Part shown: positions 46,647 to 55,699 of the stretch, piece after piece
Position numbering within the stretch: position 1 is the first letter of the stretch
How the letters are laid out: each line of letters begins with the position of its first letter
Origin: Marine Group III euryarchaeote CG-Bathy1
GTDB lineage: Archaea > Thermoplasmatota > Poseidoniia > MGIII > CG-Epi1
DNA length: 64,000 bases
Assembly: GCA_001875425.1 (NCBI GenBank)
Contig: MIYU01000001.1
Coordinates: 1 to 64,000, forward strand
Direction of reading: 5' to 3'
Notes under the pieces: generated by a model
The model's input: the letters and a program-made list of their open reading frames with translations, nothing else
Told to the model about the DNA's origin: nothing
Database searches by the model: none
Translations under genes and position numbers: made by a program

Positions 46647-47665
46647 AGCCAGAAGACATAGATTTTGACAACTTATCCTTTTCACATACACCAACCCGTT
46701 CAATGTATATTTCTAAAAGAAAATTAAATGATGATGAATGGGAGAAAGGAGATTTATTTCCTTTTGGCGAAATATCTATATCTCCTGCTGCCGGCGTTCT
46801 AAATTACGGTCAAGGTCTTTTCGAGGGCATGAAAGCCTACAGAGGGCGCAACGGTAAACCCAGACTTTTTCGCCCTCATATGAATGCTAGTAGAATGGCA
46901 GAAGGGTGTGTCAGATTAGCAATCCCTCCTATAACAGAAGATGTTTTTCTTGATGGAGTTATGAAAACAGTATTGGACAATCATGATTACATACCAACTC
47001 CAGAACAAGGTGCACTTTACGTAAGGCCATTAACAATAGGCAATGGACCAATTGTCGGAGTAGCCCCTTCTCCTGAATTCACATTTTTAGTATATGTTCA
47101 ACCAGTAGCTCCTTACTTTAAGGGAAGTCTTAAACCAATAAATTTAATCGTAACTAATAACTATCATAGAGCTGCTCTGAAGGGAACTGGCGGTGTAAAA
47201 GCTATAGGAAATTACGTGGCCGGCATGAAGCCCGCTGGCGAGGCTAAAAGTGCAAACTACTCTGAAGTAATATATCTAGATGCAGCAGAAGAAAAATACG
47301 TCGAAGAGGTTGGCGCCGCTAATTTCTTTGCATTATTTGGAGATACATTAGTCACTCCTAGGTTGACTGGTTCAATTCTTCCAGGCGTAACTAGGGACTC
47401 TACTATGTACTTAGCTTTCGATCAATTCGGTATTAAAACAGAGGAAAGAAGAATAACAATAGAGGAAGCACTTACTGCCGATGAGGTTTTTTGCACAGGT
47501 ACTGCTGCAATTATAACTCCAATTGGAAAAATAAATTACAAAGAAGAAGATTATATTTTTTCAGATGGTCAAGTCGGTAAAACAACTAGAAAACTTTACG
47601 ACGCTTTAACAAGTATCCAATTTGGTGACGCGCCTGATCCATATAATTGGATAGTAGAATTGTGA
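46643..47665 (+). CDS. ilvE: Branched-chain amino acid aminotransferase
   Basis: Fold-type IV PLP enzyme, 340 residues, for the last step of leucine, isoleucine and valine synthesis or their breakdown. Motifs include the YGQGLFEGMKAYR loop, the PLP lysine in GGVKAIGNY, EVIYLD followed by EVGAANFFA, and the TGTAAIITPIG phosphate-binding loop. I set the start at TTG 46643, which overlaps the previous stop (TTGA) and has GGAGG 7 bases upstream; earlier in-frame starts lie inside the upstream gene. Confidence 0.94.
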   Translation: MKPEDIDFDNLSFSHTPTRSMYISKRKLNDDEWEKGDLFPFGEISISPAAGVLNYGQGLFEGMKAYRGRNGKPRLFRPHMNASRMAEGCVRLAIPPITEDVFLDGVMKTVLDNHDYIPTPEQGALYVRPLTIGNGPIVGVAPSPEFTFLVYVQPVAPYFKGSLKPINLIVTNNYHRAALKGTGGVKAIGNYVAGMKPAGEAKSANYSEVIYLDAAEEKYVEEVGAANFFALFGDTLVTPRLTGSILPGVTRDSTMYLAFDQFGIKTEERRITIEEALTADEVFCTGTAAIITPIGKINYKEEDYIFSDGQVGKTTRKLYDALTSIQFGDAPDPYNWIVEL

Positions 47666-47666
47666 A

Positions 47667-48590
47667 ATGGTTTCTACAGTACCGCCCGCCTTTATCGAAC
47701 GTTACGCCCCAATAAGTGGCAATGCAACGAAGTTCGCTGAATATCTTTCTAAGCCACTCCCCCGTTCTTTTCGTGTGAATACAATCAAAAATAATTCTGT
47801 AGATGTAGTAGAACGTTTAGAGAATGACGGGTTCAATATATCTCTAGTTCCTTGGTATAAAGATGCATTTATTTCAAATTCTGATAAGAGATTAGGCACA
47901 ACTCTTGAGCACTTTTTAGGAGAAATTTATATTCAAGAATTAACATCAATGTTACCTCCTATATTTCTCAAAGATGAAATAAAAAATGCCAATTCAATTT
48001 TAGACGCATGCGCAGCTCCAGGTTCAAAGGCCACTCAAATCGCAGCATTGATGAATAATAAAGGTACACTGATTTCTAACGATTTAAAGTATCAAAGAAT
48101 CAAAGCTCTTAGAGGTAACATAGATCGTTTAGGGGTTTTGAATACAGTCGTTACAAATTATGATTTTCGTTCATTTCCAAATCTAAAATTTGATGTAATA
48201 CTCCTCGATGCACCATGTAGTTCTGAAGGGATGTGTAGAAAAGATCCATCATTTTTTAATAGATGGAATGAAAGAAGATATTCTTATTTTAGTAGTATTC
48301 AAAAAACTCTGATTGCCAAGGCTTTCAGCATGCTCAATGAAGGGGGAACTCTACTCTACTCTACCTGTACTTTTTCACCTGAAGAAAATGAAGCAATCGT
48401 AAACACTTTACTTGATAACAAATCAGCAGAATTAATTCCTTTATCTCTACCAAATTTAATCTCTTCCAATGGTATTACAGAATGGAATGGAACCCATTAT
48501 TCTTCAGAATTATCAAAATCTCTGCGAATTTGGCCACATCAAAACAATACTGACGGTTTCTTCATATCTAAAATAATTAAAAATGCATAA
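47667..48590 (+). CDS. RsmB/NOL1/NOP2 (NSUN) family RNA 5-methylcytosine methyltransferase
   Basis: A 307-residue methyltransferase that makes 5-methylcytosine in rRNA or tRNA. It has QELTSMLPP, SAM motif I LDACAAPGSKATQIA, motif IV DAPCSSEGM with one catalytic Cys and motif VI STCTFSPEENEAIV with the other, which completes the two-cysteine mechanism. The PUA-like RNA-binding domain found fused in many members is absent but a small gene following by 8-base overlap resembles it. Confidence 0.92.
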   Translation: MVSTVPPAFIERYAPISGNATKFAEYLSKPLPRSFRVNTIKNNSVDVVERLENDGFNISLVPWYKDAFISNSDKRLGTTLEHFLGEIYIQELTSMLPPIFLKDEIKNANSILDACAAPGSKATQIAALMNNKGTLISNDLKYQRIKALRGNIDRLGVLNTVVTNYDFRSFPNLKFDVILLDAPCSSEGMCRKDPSFFNRWNERRYSYFSSIQKTLIAKAFSMLNEGGTLLYSTCTFSPEENEAIVNTLLDNKSAELIPLSLPNLISSNGITEWNGTHYSSELSKSLRIWPHQNNTDGFFISKIIKNA

Positions 48591-49044
48591 AATCAACAAC
48601 GAAATGGAACAAGAAATATACAAATATCTCAATGATAGATTCGGACTCAGTAAAGTTCTATTTTCATCATACTCATGGTATACTGGAAATTCTAGTAATA
48701 TTTATTTAGGTCCAAAACAGATTGAAAGTAAATTGAGTATCTCAAGTCCGGGAATCATTGCACTTCGAAAATCTAAAACTTACAAACCAACAACTAATTT
48801 CCTTCAACTCTTCGGTTCCCATATAAAAAAAAGTATATTCACCATATCTTCGAAAGAAACTATCGATTTTTGCCAAGGAAAAGATATCATTCCAAACAGT
48901 TCTAATCATGAGAATCTAATTCCAGGTTTCGTAGCTGTCGCTTATGAAACAAGAATCCTTGGGTGTGGTCATTGGAATGGTAAAAATCTCTCCTGTCTAA
49001 TTCCAAAATCACGTCGAATGCATTTGTCTATTCCGACTCAATAA
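48583..49044 (+). CDS. Small PUA-like RNA-binding protein, probable partner of the methyltransferase
   Basis: A 153-residue protein overlapping the RNA methyltransferase stop by 8 bases. Residues about 45-150 have the alternating short strands, a GIIALRKSKTYKPTT segment and a C-terminal GFVAVAYETRILGCGHWNG strand pair that resemble the PUA-like C-terminal domain of RsmF-type methyltransferases. An ATG at 48604 is a possible alternative start. Function is inferred from position and weak resemblance. It overlaps the facing gene by 17 bases. Confidence 0.6.
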   Translation: MHKINNEMEQEIYKYLNDRFGLSKVLFSSYSWYTGNSSNIYLGPKQIESKLSISSPGIIALRKSKTYKPTTNFLQLFGSHIKKSIFTISSKETIDFCQGKDIIPNSSNHENLIPGFVAVAYETRILGCGHWNGKNLSCLIPKSRRMHLSIPTQ

Positions 49045-50545
49045 TCTCTCTTTTACCTAGTAAATGCCTCAACGCATCTTCTAATCTTTCATGTCTAAAT
49101 TCATATCCCGTTTCAATTATTTTATTCGAATTTATTTTATTACTAGCTAGTAATAACATCTCTCCCATCTCTCCCATTATATTCCTAACAATAGACTCAG
49201 GTAGTGCCATCATATCCGGCCTCCACATGATGCCACATAGTGTTTTAGAAAATTCCTTTTGTCTAACTGGGAAAGGGGCCGTTACATTGTATTTCCCTTT
49301 CATTTCATCATTCATCATTGCGTGATAGATGCTTCCTATCGTATCATCAATTGAAACCCAACTCCACCATTGTTCCCCACCAATTCTACTTCCCAATCCC
49401 AAATTGACAGGCAACATCATTCTTTCTAGAGCTCCACCTTCAGGTGTAAGAACTATTCCAAATCTCATATTTACAGTTCTTATTCCAATTCCACTAGCAT
49501 ATTCTGTAGCCTTTTCCCATCCTTTCACTACATCGGAAAAAAATCCCCCTCCAGCACCACTAGTTTCATCAAGAAATTCATTTCCTCTGTCTCCATAATA
49601 ACCTACTGCAGAAGCAGAAATTAACGCCTTAACAGGTTTAACCATCCTCGATATTTTTCTACACAACAATCCAGTTCCAAGAACTCGACTTTCATATATC
49701 TCTTCTTTCTTTTTTCGATTCCACCTAATTCTAGATCCTACAGGCTCTCCAGCTAAATGTACTATTATATCTAATCCTTCTAATGAATCAATTTCTCCAG
49801 TTTTTGGATTCCAATATATTTCATTTTCTTTAGGGGTACCTCTAACAATCCTTGTTACTTTATGTCCACAAGTCGTAAGAAAAGGTATCAATGCAGTACC
49901 AATTAATCCATGACTGCCAGTTATACCAACATTCATTGTCTTTCCTCTGTATTTGTTTGCTATTTTGAAATCTTCATATACTGTTGAATGTCGATATTCT
50001 AGAAGTTGTTCAATTCTATTTTTCACATATTTTCTAGAAAAAATCTTACCAACTAAACCTAAAGGAATTCTACAGTCAATTATATCATTCATTTTTGTAA
50101 ATCCTTTCTTTGTTTCATTGAATAGATGAGTATGTTCCCACATAGGAAACGGTCCTTCTATTTGCACATCTTTGAATTTACTATTTTTTTTATATTCGCA
50201 ATGTTGCATTAACATTTTTACCCATAGAGGTCCAATTTTTACTCTCATATCCACCTCTCCATCTACAATCCCCCCTTCTTTCTTGATTATTTCTACAGGG
50301 TCCCATGTAGGAGTTAATCTTTCAAAAGCTCCAGGTTTTTCATGCCATTCAAATAATTCCTCAACATTCGTTTTTATCTCTATATCTTTCTCAAATCTTT
50401 CTTCGGTGTCTAAAATAGGATATAAAATTTTAATTCCCATCATGGCTGAAAATAATGAAAGTGCCATGTCTGGAGTTAAAAATAAAGATGTAATTATCAA
50501 TAAAAATCCGATAATAAATGTCCGATATTCAGAACGTATTAACAT
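49028..50545 (-). CDS. Membrane-anchored SRPBCC domain fused to TIGR01777-type epimerase
   Basis: A 505-residue fusion. Two hydrophobic segments lie in residues 8-45. An SRPBCC (START-like, ligand-binding) domain covers about 55-200 (KTNVEELFEWHEKPGAFERLTPTWDPVEII). An extended SDR domain covers about 215-505, with GITGSHGLIGTALIP, HLAGEPV, SASAVGYYGDRG and EWWSWVSIDDTIG-like blocks typical of the YfcH/TIGR01777 group. It starts 2 bases after the aconitase X stop, last in the mevalonate operon. The substrate is unknown; a lipid or isoprenoid is plausible given the operon. Confidence 0.82.
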   Translation of the reverse strand: MLIRSEYRTFIIGFLLIITSLFLTPDMALSLFSAMMGIKILYPILDTEERFEKDIEIKTNVEELFEWHEKPGAFERLTPTWDPVEIIKKEGGIVDGEVDMRVKIGPLWVKMLMQHCEYKKNSKFKDVQIEGPFPMWEHTHLFNETKKGFTKMNDIIDCRIPLGLVGKIFSRKYVKNRIEQLLEYRHSTVYEDFKIANKYRGKTMNVGITGSHGLIGTALIPFLTTCGHKVTRIVRGTPKENEIYWNPKTGEIDSLEGLDIIVHLAGEPVGSRIRWNRKKKEEIYESRVLGTGLLCRKISRMVKPVKALISASAVGYYGDRGNEFLDETSGAGGGFFSDVVKGWEKATEYASGIGIRTVNMRFGIVLTPEGGALERMMLPVNLGLGSRIGGEQWWSWVSIDDTIGSIYHAMMNDEMKGKYNVTAPFPVRQKEFSKTLCGIMWRPDMMALPESIVRNIMGEMGEMLLLASNKINSNKIIETGYEFRHERLEDALRHLLGKREIIESE

Positions 50546-50547
50546 GT

Positions 50548-52269
50548 TTAGATATCGCTTCGCTCCATAACTTCTAATTCAACATTTTGATTTTTTAATT
50601 CTATTTTAATCATATCTCTTGTATTTATTTCATAACAAGGATTCTCATTAAACGAATGAGCATAAGGTATCTTTAGCAATGAACATGCAGGTATCATTTG
50701 CTGGTCTAAATCTGAATTTACAATTGCTTTAGGTCCCTTTCCTCTATAGAATAACTCCATTAGTACATAGGGCGCTACACTGGAACCACTACCTTTAGGG
50801 AAAATCAAAATTTTATCAGTAATCGTTTTCCCATCCAAAGGGTGCCCCTCTTCCTCAATTTTTCCCGTTTCCCGATTAACATATCCTAGGAACGTTATCG
50901 GTACATCCGTTACCATTGCTTCCCCTTCTACCTTCCATTCTTTTTGAGATTTCAATCCCTTTCCAAAAATTTTACAAGCACCTTTTTTGTATTTTTTATT
51001 ACTACTTTTTTCAATTATTTTAATATCAGATTTTTTATTTTCTTCTATTTTCTTTTGAGGTGTCGCAGCTACTTCAATACAATTTTTCAATCTCATTACA
51101 GACGTAGGTATGTTGTTTAATCCCGATGTTAAATAATGTTCTGCTTTCAATGAATTTGTAAGGATATGTTTTACCTTTTCCCGGTTGTATGGTACTACCT
51201 CTGGACAAGTATTTTTCAAAATCATTGCCCCAGATGTTTCTATTCTCTCTACAATCCCTTCTTCATAAGCCCGTTCATAGTTACTTCTAGATGTAAAGAT
51301 CCATAATCTATTATCTGGAATTTCAACACCCCTCAATAGCTTTTCAGTTTCTTGAATCTCTTCATACGAAGCTTGCGGACATCCAATAACTACCAAATCA
51401 ACATCATCCTTAGGTGCCAATTCTGAATACCTTTTATCCAACTCCTTTTCAGAGAATATAATTTTTCTTTCACAGCAATCCGATGCCTTATTTTCTTTTG
51501 AACAATTCAAATATAACATCGGTGATCCATAGTTCGCAGCAGCGGCCGATAACGCCTTTCTACGATAGTAATCTATATCATTTTTTATTCCACATATACA
51601 AGGTATGGGGCCGTAAGGCATATCCCATTCAGGCGGTATATTTTTTCCTATCCAATCTCCCAAGATTGAGTAATCTGTAGGTGTTTCTAATTCACATACA
51701 ACATCCACACAAAAATTCGGATTTCGATTCTCATCTAACAATAATCCATATTCTGGTGTTTTTCCACAGATGGCAGAAGCTAGAGCAGAGAGTCCCGATT
51801 CTCTATTTGTTCTAAGTTTTGTATATGAGTTCGCATAGCATATCGCATTAGATTCTGCCCAAGCTGCATTACCTTTCTCAATTTTCTGTTCAACTTCATA
51901 AGGTGTACATGACATTGTCATTTCAATGCCCATCTTTTCATAACATTCAAGGATTTCTTTCTGTTTTTTAAGATAATTTTCATAAGGTATATCCATTTCA
52001 GTTATTCTATCTTCATCACAACCAGCAGCATTCAATGTAGTTGGTACACTTACTTTACATTCTTTATCTCTCGTTATATCTTCTAAAAATTTAATTAACC
52101 CAAAACCGCCCGTTAAAGGAGACACTCCAGATACATGCGCAGATTTTATCGAAATCATTTTACTAGCTTTAGCCGCCACTCCTAAATCAACTAACAAACT
52201 CATTGCCATTTGGCGACCACGGCCCTTTTCACCGTTCAAAATTTTTAATTCTTCTGTATTAAGTTCCAC
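50548..52269 (-). CDS. Phosphomevalonate dehydratase, aconitase X with large and small subunits fused
   Basis: Iron-sulfur enzyme of the archaeal mevalonate pathway that removes water from 5-phosphomevalonate giving trans-anhydromevalonate 5-phosphate. Residues 1 to about 400 are the aconitase X large subunit (LNGEKGRGRQMAMSLL, VSGVSPLTGG, TMSCTPYE, AWAESNAICYANS). A Lys-rich linker (about 410-440) leads to a DUF126 small subunit with GEAMVTDVPITFLGYV, KGSGSSVAPYVL and IVNSDLDQQ. Most archaea encode the two separately. The GTG start is 2 bases after the decarboxylase stop. An aconitase X acting on hydroxyproline is possible but the neighbours argue otherwise. Confidence 0.9.
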   Translation of the reverse strand: MELNTEELKILNGEKGRGRQMAMSLLVDLGVAAKASKMISIKSAHVSGVSPLTGGFGLIKFLEDITRDKECKVSVPTTLNAAGCDEDRITEMDIPYENYLKKQKEILECYEKMGIEMTMSCTPYEVEQKIEKGNAAWAESNAICYANSYTKLRTNRESGLSALASAICGKTPEYGLLLDENRNPNFCVDVVCELETPTDYSILGDWIGKNIPPEWDMPYGPIPCICGIKNDIDYYRRKALSAAAANYGSPMLYLNCSKENKASDCCERKIIFSEKELDKRYSELAPKDDVDLVVIGCPQASYEEIQETEKLLRGVEIPDNRLWIFTSRSNYERAYEEGIVERIETSGAMILKNTCPEVVPYNREKVKHILTNSLKAEHYLTSGLNNIPTSVMRLKNCIEVAATPQKKIEENKKSDIKIIEKSSNKKYKKGACKIFGKGLKSQKEWKVEGEAMVTDVPITFLGYVNRETGKIEEEGHPLDGKTITDKILIFPKGSGSSVAPYVLMELFYRGKGPKAIVNSDLDQQMIPACSLLKIPYAHSFNENPCYEINTRDMIKIELKNQNVELEVMERSDI

Positions 52270-52271
52270 AG

Positions 52272-53555
52272 TTAATTGCCTTCTAAGTAATCATCTAGAT
52301 TAATTTGCATAGCAGGCTCTGGCTTTTGAAAATGTTCCAAGTTTTTATCAAGAGGCACTGTACAATCAAAACCAACTTTACACGTCTCTCTAGTTTCAAT
52401 ACACGAACTAGGATCTAATGAAGATCCCTTCTCTAATTCTTTGACTATCATGTCTTTGTCTCCTTGAAACCGAGTAGCCATTGCCCATTCTACTTCTTCC
52501 GCTTTCGTTACATCTATATCGTTATCTACAATCCAAACGTGTTTCAGGGATTTATGACCACGGAAAGCAGCTTCTATTGCTTTTCTTCCGTCCTCTTCAT
52601 CTTTTTTATTAATAGATACAAAAGCATGCAACCACGACCCTCCTCCCGGTGTAACATTAACATCAATACACTCCACTTCCTTATTTATTTCATAGAATAT
52701 AGTCGGTTCCCTAGGCATACCCATTAGGACTTTATGTTCTGGTCCGCCAGGTAATAATGCATGAAAAATCGAATCGTTTCTGGCAAAAATCTTCTTAATT
52801 CTAACAACAGGTTGCTTCCTAATAATATCCAATGTTTCAGTTATATCAAGGAACGGTCCTTCATCCGCTTCCTCTCCTGTGAATTCACAAATCATTACAA
52901 ATTCTGATTCAGGAACCATATGCCCTCCTACTTCTATTAATGGCGATTCGGAAAGTGCATTCGCTATAGCCATTTCACTAGTACCTATTTCAAAAGACGT
53001 GGCAGCTCCTAGTAGAACGGCTCCAGAAACTCCATTACAGAATGCAAATTCATTCACTCCTTCTTCTCTAAACGCTTGTAAATTTCTTGGTAATATGCGA
53101 AGAACTAATTGTTCATTATCTATTTTCATCCCTCTATGAAATGACATATTCATTCCATATTTTTCACTATGCGCCACTGCAATAGCACTAGCAATGTATG
53201 CACCACCATCTCCTTTTTGATGAGTTAAAATTGGCATACCTTCTAGAGTTGGCTCAATTTCTATATATCCTAATTCTACTTTCTCCTCCGGATCTTTTGG
53301 ATTATTACCCGCTTTAGCAATCATATGCAGTATATCCTTTTCTTCACAATTCAAACTCATTGCAACTAACTCTCGACTCGAACAAATATTAGTAATTACA
53401 GGAAATTTACTGCCCTTTACATTTTCAAACAATAGTGGGCAATCGCCAGCTTGCTCCATCAATGCTGCAACTTCATATTCGGGAGAAACTTCCTTTGTTA
53501 TTCTTTTCAACATTTTATTTTCGTCAAGAACATTAACAAATTTTCTTAAATTCAT
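52272..53555 (-). CDS. Anhydromevalonate phosphate decarboxylase (UbiD family)
   Basis: Prenylated-FMN enzyme that decarboxylates trans-anhydromevalonate 5-phosphate to isopentenyl phosphate. The 427 residues show UbiD features: LFENVKGSKFPVITNI, MSFHRGMKID, NALSESPLIEVGG, the EFTGEEADEGPF segment with the catalytic Glu region, and FRGHKSLKHVWIVDNDID. It overlaps the mevalonate kinase stop (ATGA) and precedes aconitase X, an arrangement pointing to the archaeal pathway rather than ubiquinone synthesis. Confidence 0.9.
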   Translation of the reverse strand: MNLRKFVNVLDENKMLKRITKEVSPEYEVAALMEQAGDCPLLFENVKGSKFPVITNICSSRELVAMSLNCEEKDILHMIAKAGNNPKDPEEKVELGYIEIEPTLEGMPILTHQKGDGGAYIASAIAVAHSEKYGMNMSFHRGMKIDNEQLVLRILPRNLQAFREEGVNEFAFCNGVSGAVLLGAATSFEIGTSEMAIANALSESPLIEVGGHMVPESEFVMICEFTGEEADEGPFLDITETLDIIRKQPVVRIKKIFARNDSIFHALLPGGPEHKVLMGMPREPTIFYEINKEVECIDVNVTPGGGSWLHAFVSINKKDEEDGRKAIEAAFRGHKSLKHVWIVDNDIDVTKAEEVEWAMATRFQGDKDMIVKELEKGSSLDPSSCIETRETCKVGFDCTVPLDKNLEHFQKPEPAMQINLDDYLEGN

Positions 53556-54487
53556 AGTTTAGCACCCACCTTAGTCTTACAAACACCATAACCAGCACCT
53601 TCAATAGCGTTTGCTATCATTTTTTGTGTTTTGGGGCTATCTGAAATCGCAACTACATTACCTCCTCCTCCTTTCCCAGTCAGTTTAGCACCAAGAGCTC
53701 CAGCCTTTCTAGCAATTTCAATTATAGTGTCTAATTCTGGATGCGATAATTCCATCTCTCTCAATATTTCTTGATTTTTATTCATTAATATTCCAATCTC
53801 GCCTATATTTCCATTTTCAATATTCTGCTCAGCCTTCTTAACTAATTTTCCTATCGTATCAAATTTCTTTTCAAATTCATCGGGGTTTGTATTAACTAAT
53901 TCTCTGATGTTTTTCACCATTTTCATCGTAGAACTTTCCACACCACTTTCTCCTATCACAATATACAAATCCTTCTCTAATTCTAATATTTTTGGTTCTT
54001 CTTCTTTTACAAACAATATCGGTTTTTCATAAACTATAACATTATTGTCTATACCACTTGGAGTCCCGTGTACGATTTTTTCAGCTCTAAATACAATCTC
54101 ACTTTCTTCTTTTGCTGTTAATTCTATTCCGAAGTATTCTGCTACACACCTACAGACTGCAGCAGAGGTAGCAGCACTACTTCCCATTCCTACTGATTGA
54201 GGTATTTTCGATGTTAATTTAACAGTAAAATTTATTTTTTTCCTATCACTTCTTTGCATTAATTCATTTATCACAATAGAAAACTGATGTCTATTCTCAT
54301 TTTCAACAATAATTTTCTCATTAAGATCTAAAGCGTCAACTTCGATTCCTCTTTGATTATTTTCCTCTATCCATGCCATTGCTCTGATATCTTCCATTGG
54401 TATGGCTATTGCCGGTTGACCGTACACAACTGCATGCTCTCCCAACAAAATACTCTTGCCACATGCACTCTGTTCGGCAATCTTCAT
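53552..54487 (-). CDS. mvk: Mevalonate kinase
   Basis: GHMP kinase making 5-phosphomevalonate, 311 residues. Markers: GKSILLGEHAVVYGQPAIAIP at the start, PQSVGMGSSAATSAAV (ATP loop), GTPSGIDNNV with the catalytic Asp, and GAKLTGKGGGGNVVA near the C-terminus. It is first in the mevalonate operon. A separate phosphomevalonate kinase is not seen here, as expected when the product goes to the dehydratase. Isopentenyl phosphate kinase must be encoded elsewhere. Confidence 0.94.
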   Translation of the reverse strand: MKIAEQSACGKSILLGEHAVVYGQPAIAIPMEDIRAMAWIEENNQRGIEVDALDLNEKIIVENENRHQFSIVINELMQRSDRKKINFTVKLTSKIPQSVGMGSSAATSAAVCRCVAEYFGIELTAKEESEIVFRAEKIVHGTPSGIDNNVIVYEKPILFVKEEEPKILELEKDLYIVIGESGVESSTMKMVKNIRELVNTNPDEFEKKFDTIGKLVKKAEQNIENGNIGEIGILMNKNQEILREMELSHPELDTIIEIARKAGALGAKLTGKGGGGNVVAISDSPKTQKMIANAIEGAGYGVCKTKVGAKL

Positions 54488-54578
54488 ACTTAGATATGAT
54501 AAAGTGGGGGTTTTACCAATATTCTTTACAAATTATAGAACCTAAACTAATAGTAGTCCCCCCTCTTAATCGCATTCC

Positions 54579-55145
54579 ATGGAAAGAATAGTTGTAGGAA
54601 TTAGCGGCGCATCAGGGCTACCTTATTCCATCCGCCTTTTAGAAATTCTAAAACCTTTGAATTTTGAAACTCATTTGGTTTCAACCGATTCTTCTCAATT
54701 AGTACATAAACACGAATGTCAAGGTGTTTGGCAGGACGTTTTGGATTTGGCCGATGTAGTTCATGAAAATCAGAACGTAGCTGCCAGTATAGCTTCAGGC
54801 TCTTTCAAAGCCAAAGCTATGGTCATAATTCCTTGTTCAGGTACAACATTGGGCAAGATTGCATCGGGAGTTTCTGATAACCTTCTAACTCGTTCTGCAA
54901 CAGTCATGCTAAAAGAGAGAAGAAAACTAATTTTAGTTCCACGCGAAACTCCATTGAGTACAATATACATAGAGAATATGTTGAAGATAGCACAAGCCGG
55001 TGCCATTATGATTCCAGCTATGCCGGCCTTCTACAATTTACCAAAGACAATAGATGATAATGTAAATTTCATTGTTGGTAGAGTTCTCGACGTTTTAGAT
55101 ATAGATACAAACATATTCAAACGTTGGGAAGGCTCTGAAGATTAA
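54579..55145 (+). CDS. ubiX: Flavin prenyltransferase UbiX
   Basis: Attaches dimethylallyl phosphate to FMN, making the prenyl-FMN cofactor that UbiD enzymes need. The 188-residue flavodoxin-like protein starts ERIVVGISGASGLPYSIRLLE, and has IIPCSGTTLGKIASGVSDNLLTRSATVMLKERRKLILVPRETPLS. It is transcribed divergently from the mevalonate operon across 91 bases, so cofactor maker and cofactor user sit back to back. Confidence 0.95.
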   Translation: MERIVVGISGASGLPYSIRLLEILKPLNFETHLVSTDSSQLVHKHECQGVWQDVLDLADVVHENQNVAASIASGSFKAKAMVIIPCSGTTLGKIASGVSDNLLTRSATVMLKERRKLILVPRETPLSTIYIENMLKIAQAGAIMIPAMPAFYNLPKTIDDNVNFIVGRVLDVLDIDTNIFKRWEGSED

Positions 55146-55146
55146 T

Positions 55147-55581
55147 CTAAACTGTGATTATGTCTGGTTCTTTATCCAGAGGAATTCTCCCCTCAAAACC
55201 ATCTTCTACATTGTGCCAATGAGTCATTCTCTTTTCTCCAAGTCTGTGACACAAATACACCGGTTGATCCCCTCTCATCGCTGGAAAATCAACTATGCCC
55301 AATATAGGGTCCTTTACGTTTAATCCCATGTTAGATATTTCTCCTTCTACCTTGTCTATTTCTCTAACATTAATATCTAACGTTTCTTTAATCTCCTTTA
55401 GTTCATCTATAGCATTCGGGTGCGTTCCTTCCTCCATTACTTCATCCAAAATTTCATTTGCCTGTTCTTCAAGGAGTTTTTGTTTCACACTCGTATCTAC
55501 TAACCTCTGTAAAAGTGAATCCACAGTAGGCAGAAGTTCCTCCGCCTCCTCTGTAGTAAAAACCCGAACCACACCTGTCAT
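55147..55581 (-). CDS. DUF2203 family protein
   Basis: A 144-residue soluble protein. The N-terminal FTTEEAEELLPTVDSLLQRL and a central helical, coiled-coil-prone part (residues 15-85) lead to the block DPILGIVDFPAMRGDQPVYLCHRLGEKRMTHWHNVEDGFEGRIPL, which identifies DUF2203. Conserved Cys, His and Trp residues in that block may bind metal. The function is unknown. It is convergent with ubiX, one base apart. Confidence 0.85.
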   Translation of the reverse strand: MTGVVRVFTTEEAEELLPTVDSLLQRLVDTSVKQKLLEEQANEILDEVMEEGTHPNAIDELKEIKETLDINVREIDKVEGEISNMGLNVKDPILGIVDFPAMRGDQPVYLCHRLGEKRMTHWHNVEDGFEGRIPLDKEPDIITV

Positions 55582-55625
55582 TCGGACATACCAGTTGGCT
55601 ATAGACTATAAATCGTAACGTATAC

Positions 55626-55634
55626 CTTTATAAT
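55626..55634 (+). promoter_or_regulatory. TATA box of gcvP
   Basis: CTTTATAAT, 66 to 74 bases before the gcvP ATG, in the 118-base gap divergent from the DUF2203 gene. It gives a leader of about 45 bases, too short for a glycine riboswitch; none is seen. Confidence 0.5.
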
Positions 55635-55699
55635 CCCCAAGCCAAAAAATCTATTAATCCACTCTTTTTAGTACCCTATCTACTTTGAGAAATTAAGTT

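Noticed and set aside
55620-55699. Possible glycine riboswitch before gcvP
   Set aside because: The leader is about 45 bases and shows no paired aptamer structure; glycine riboswitches are also not expected in archaea.
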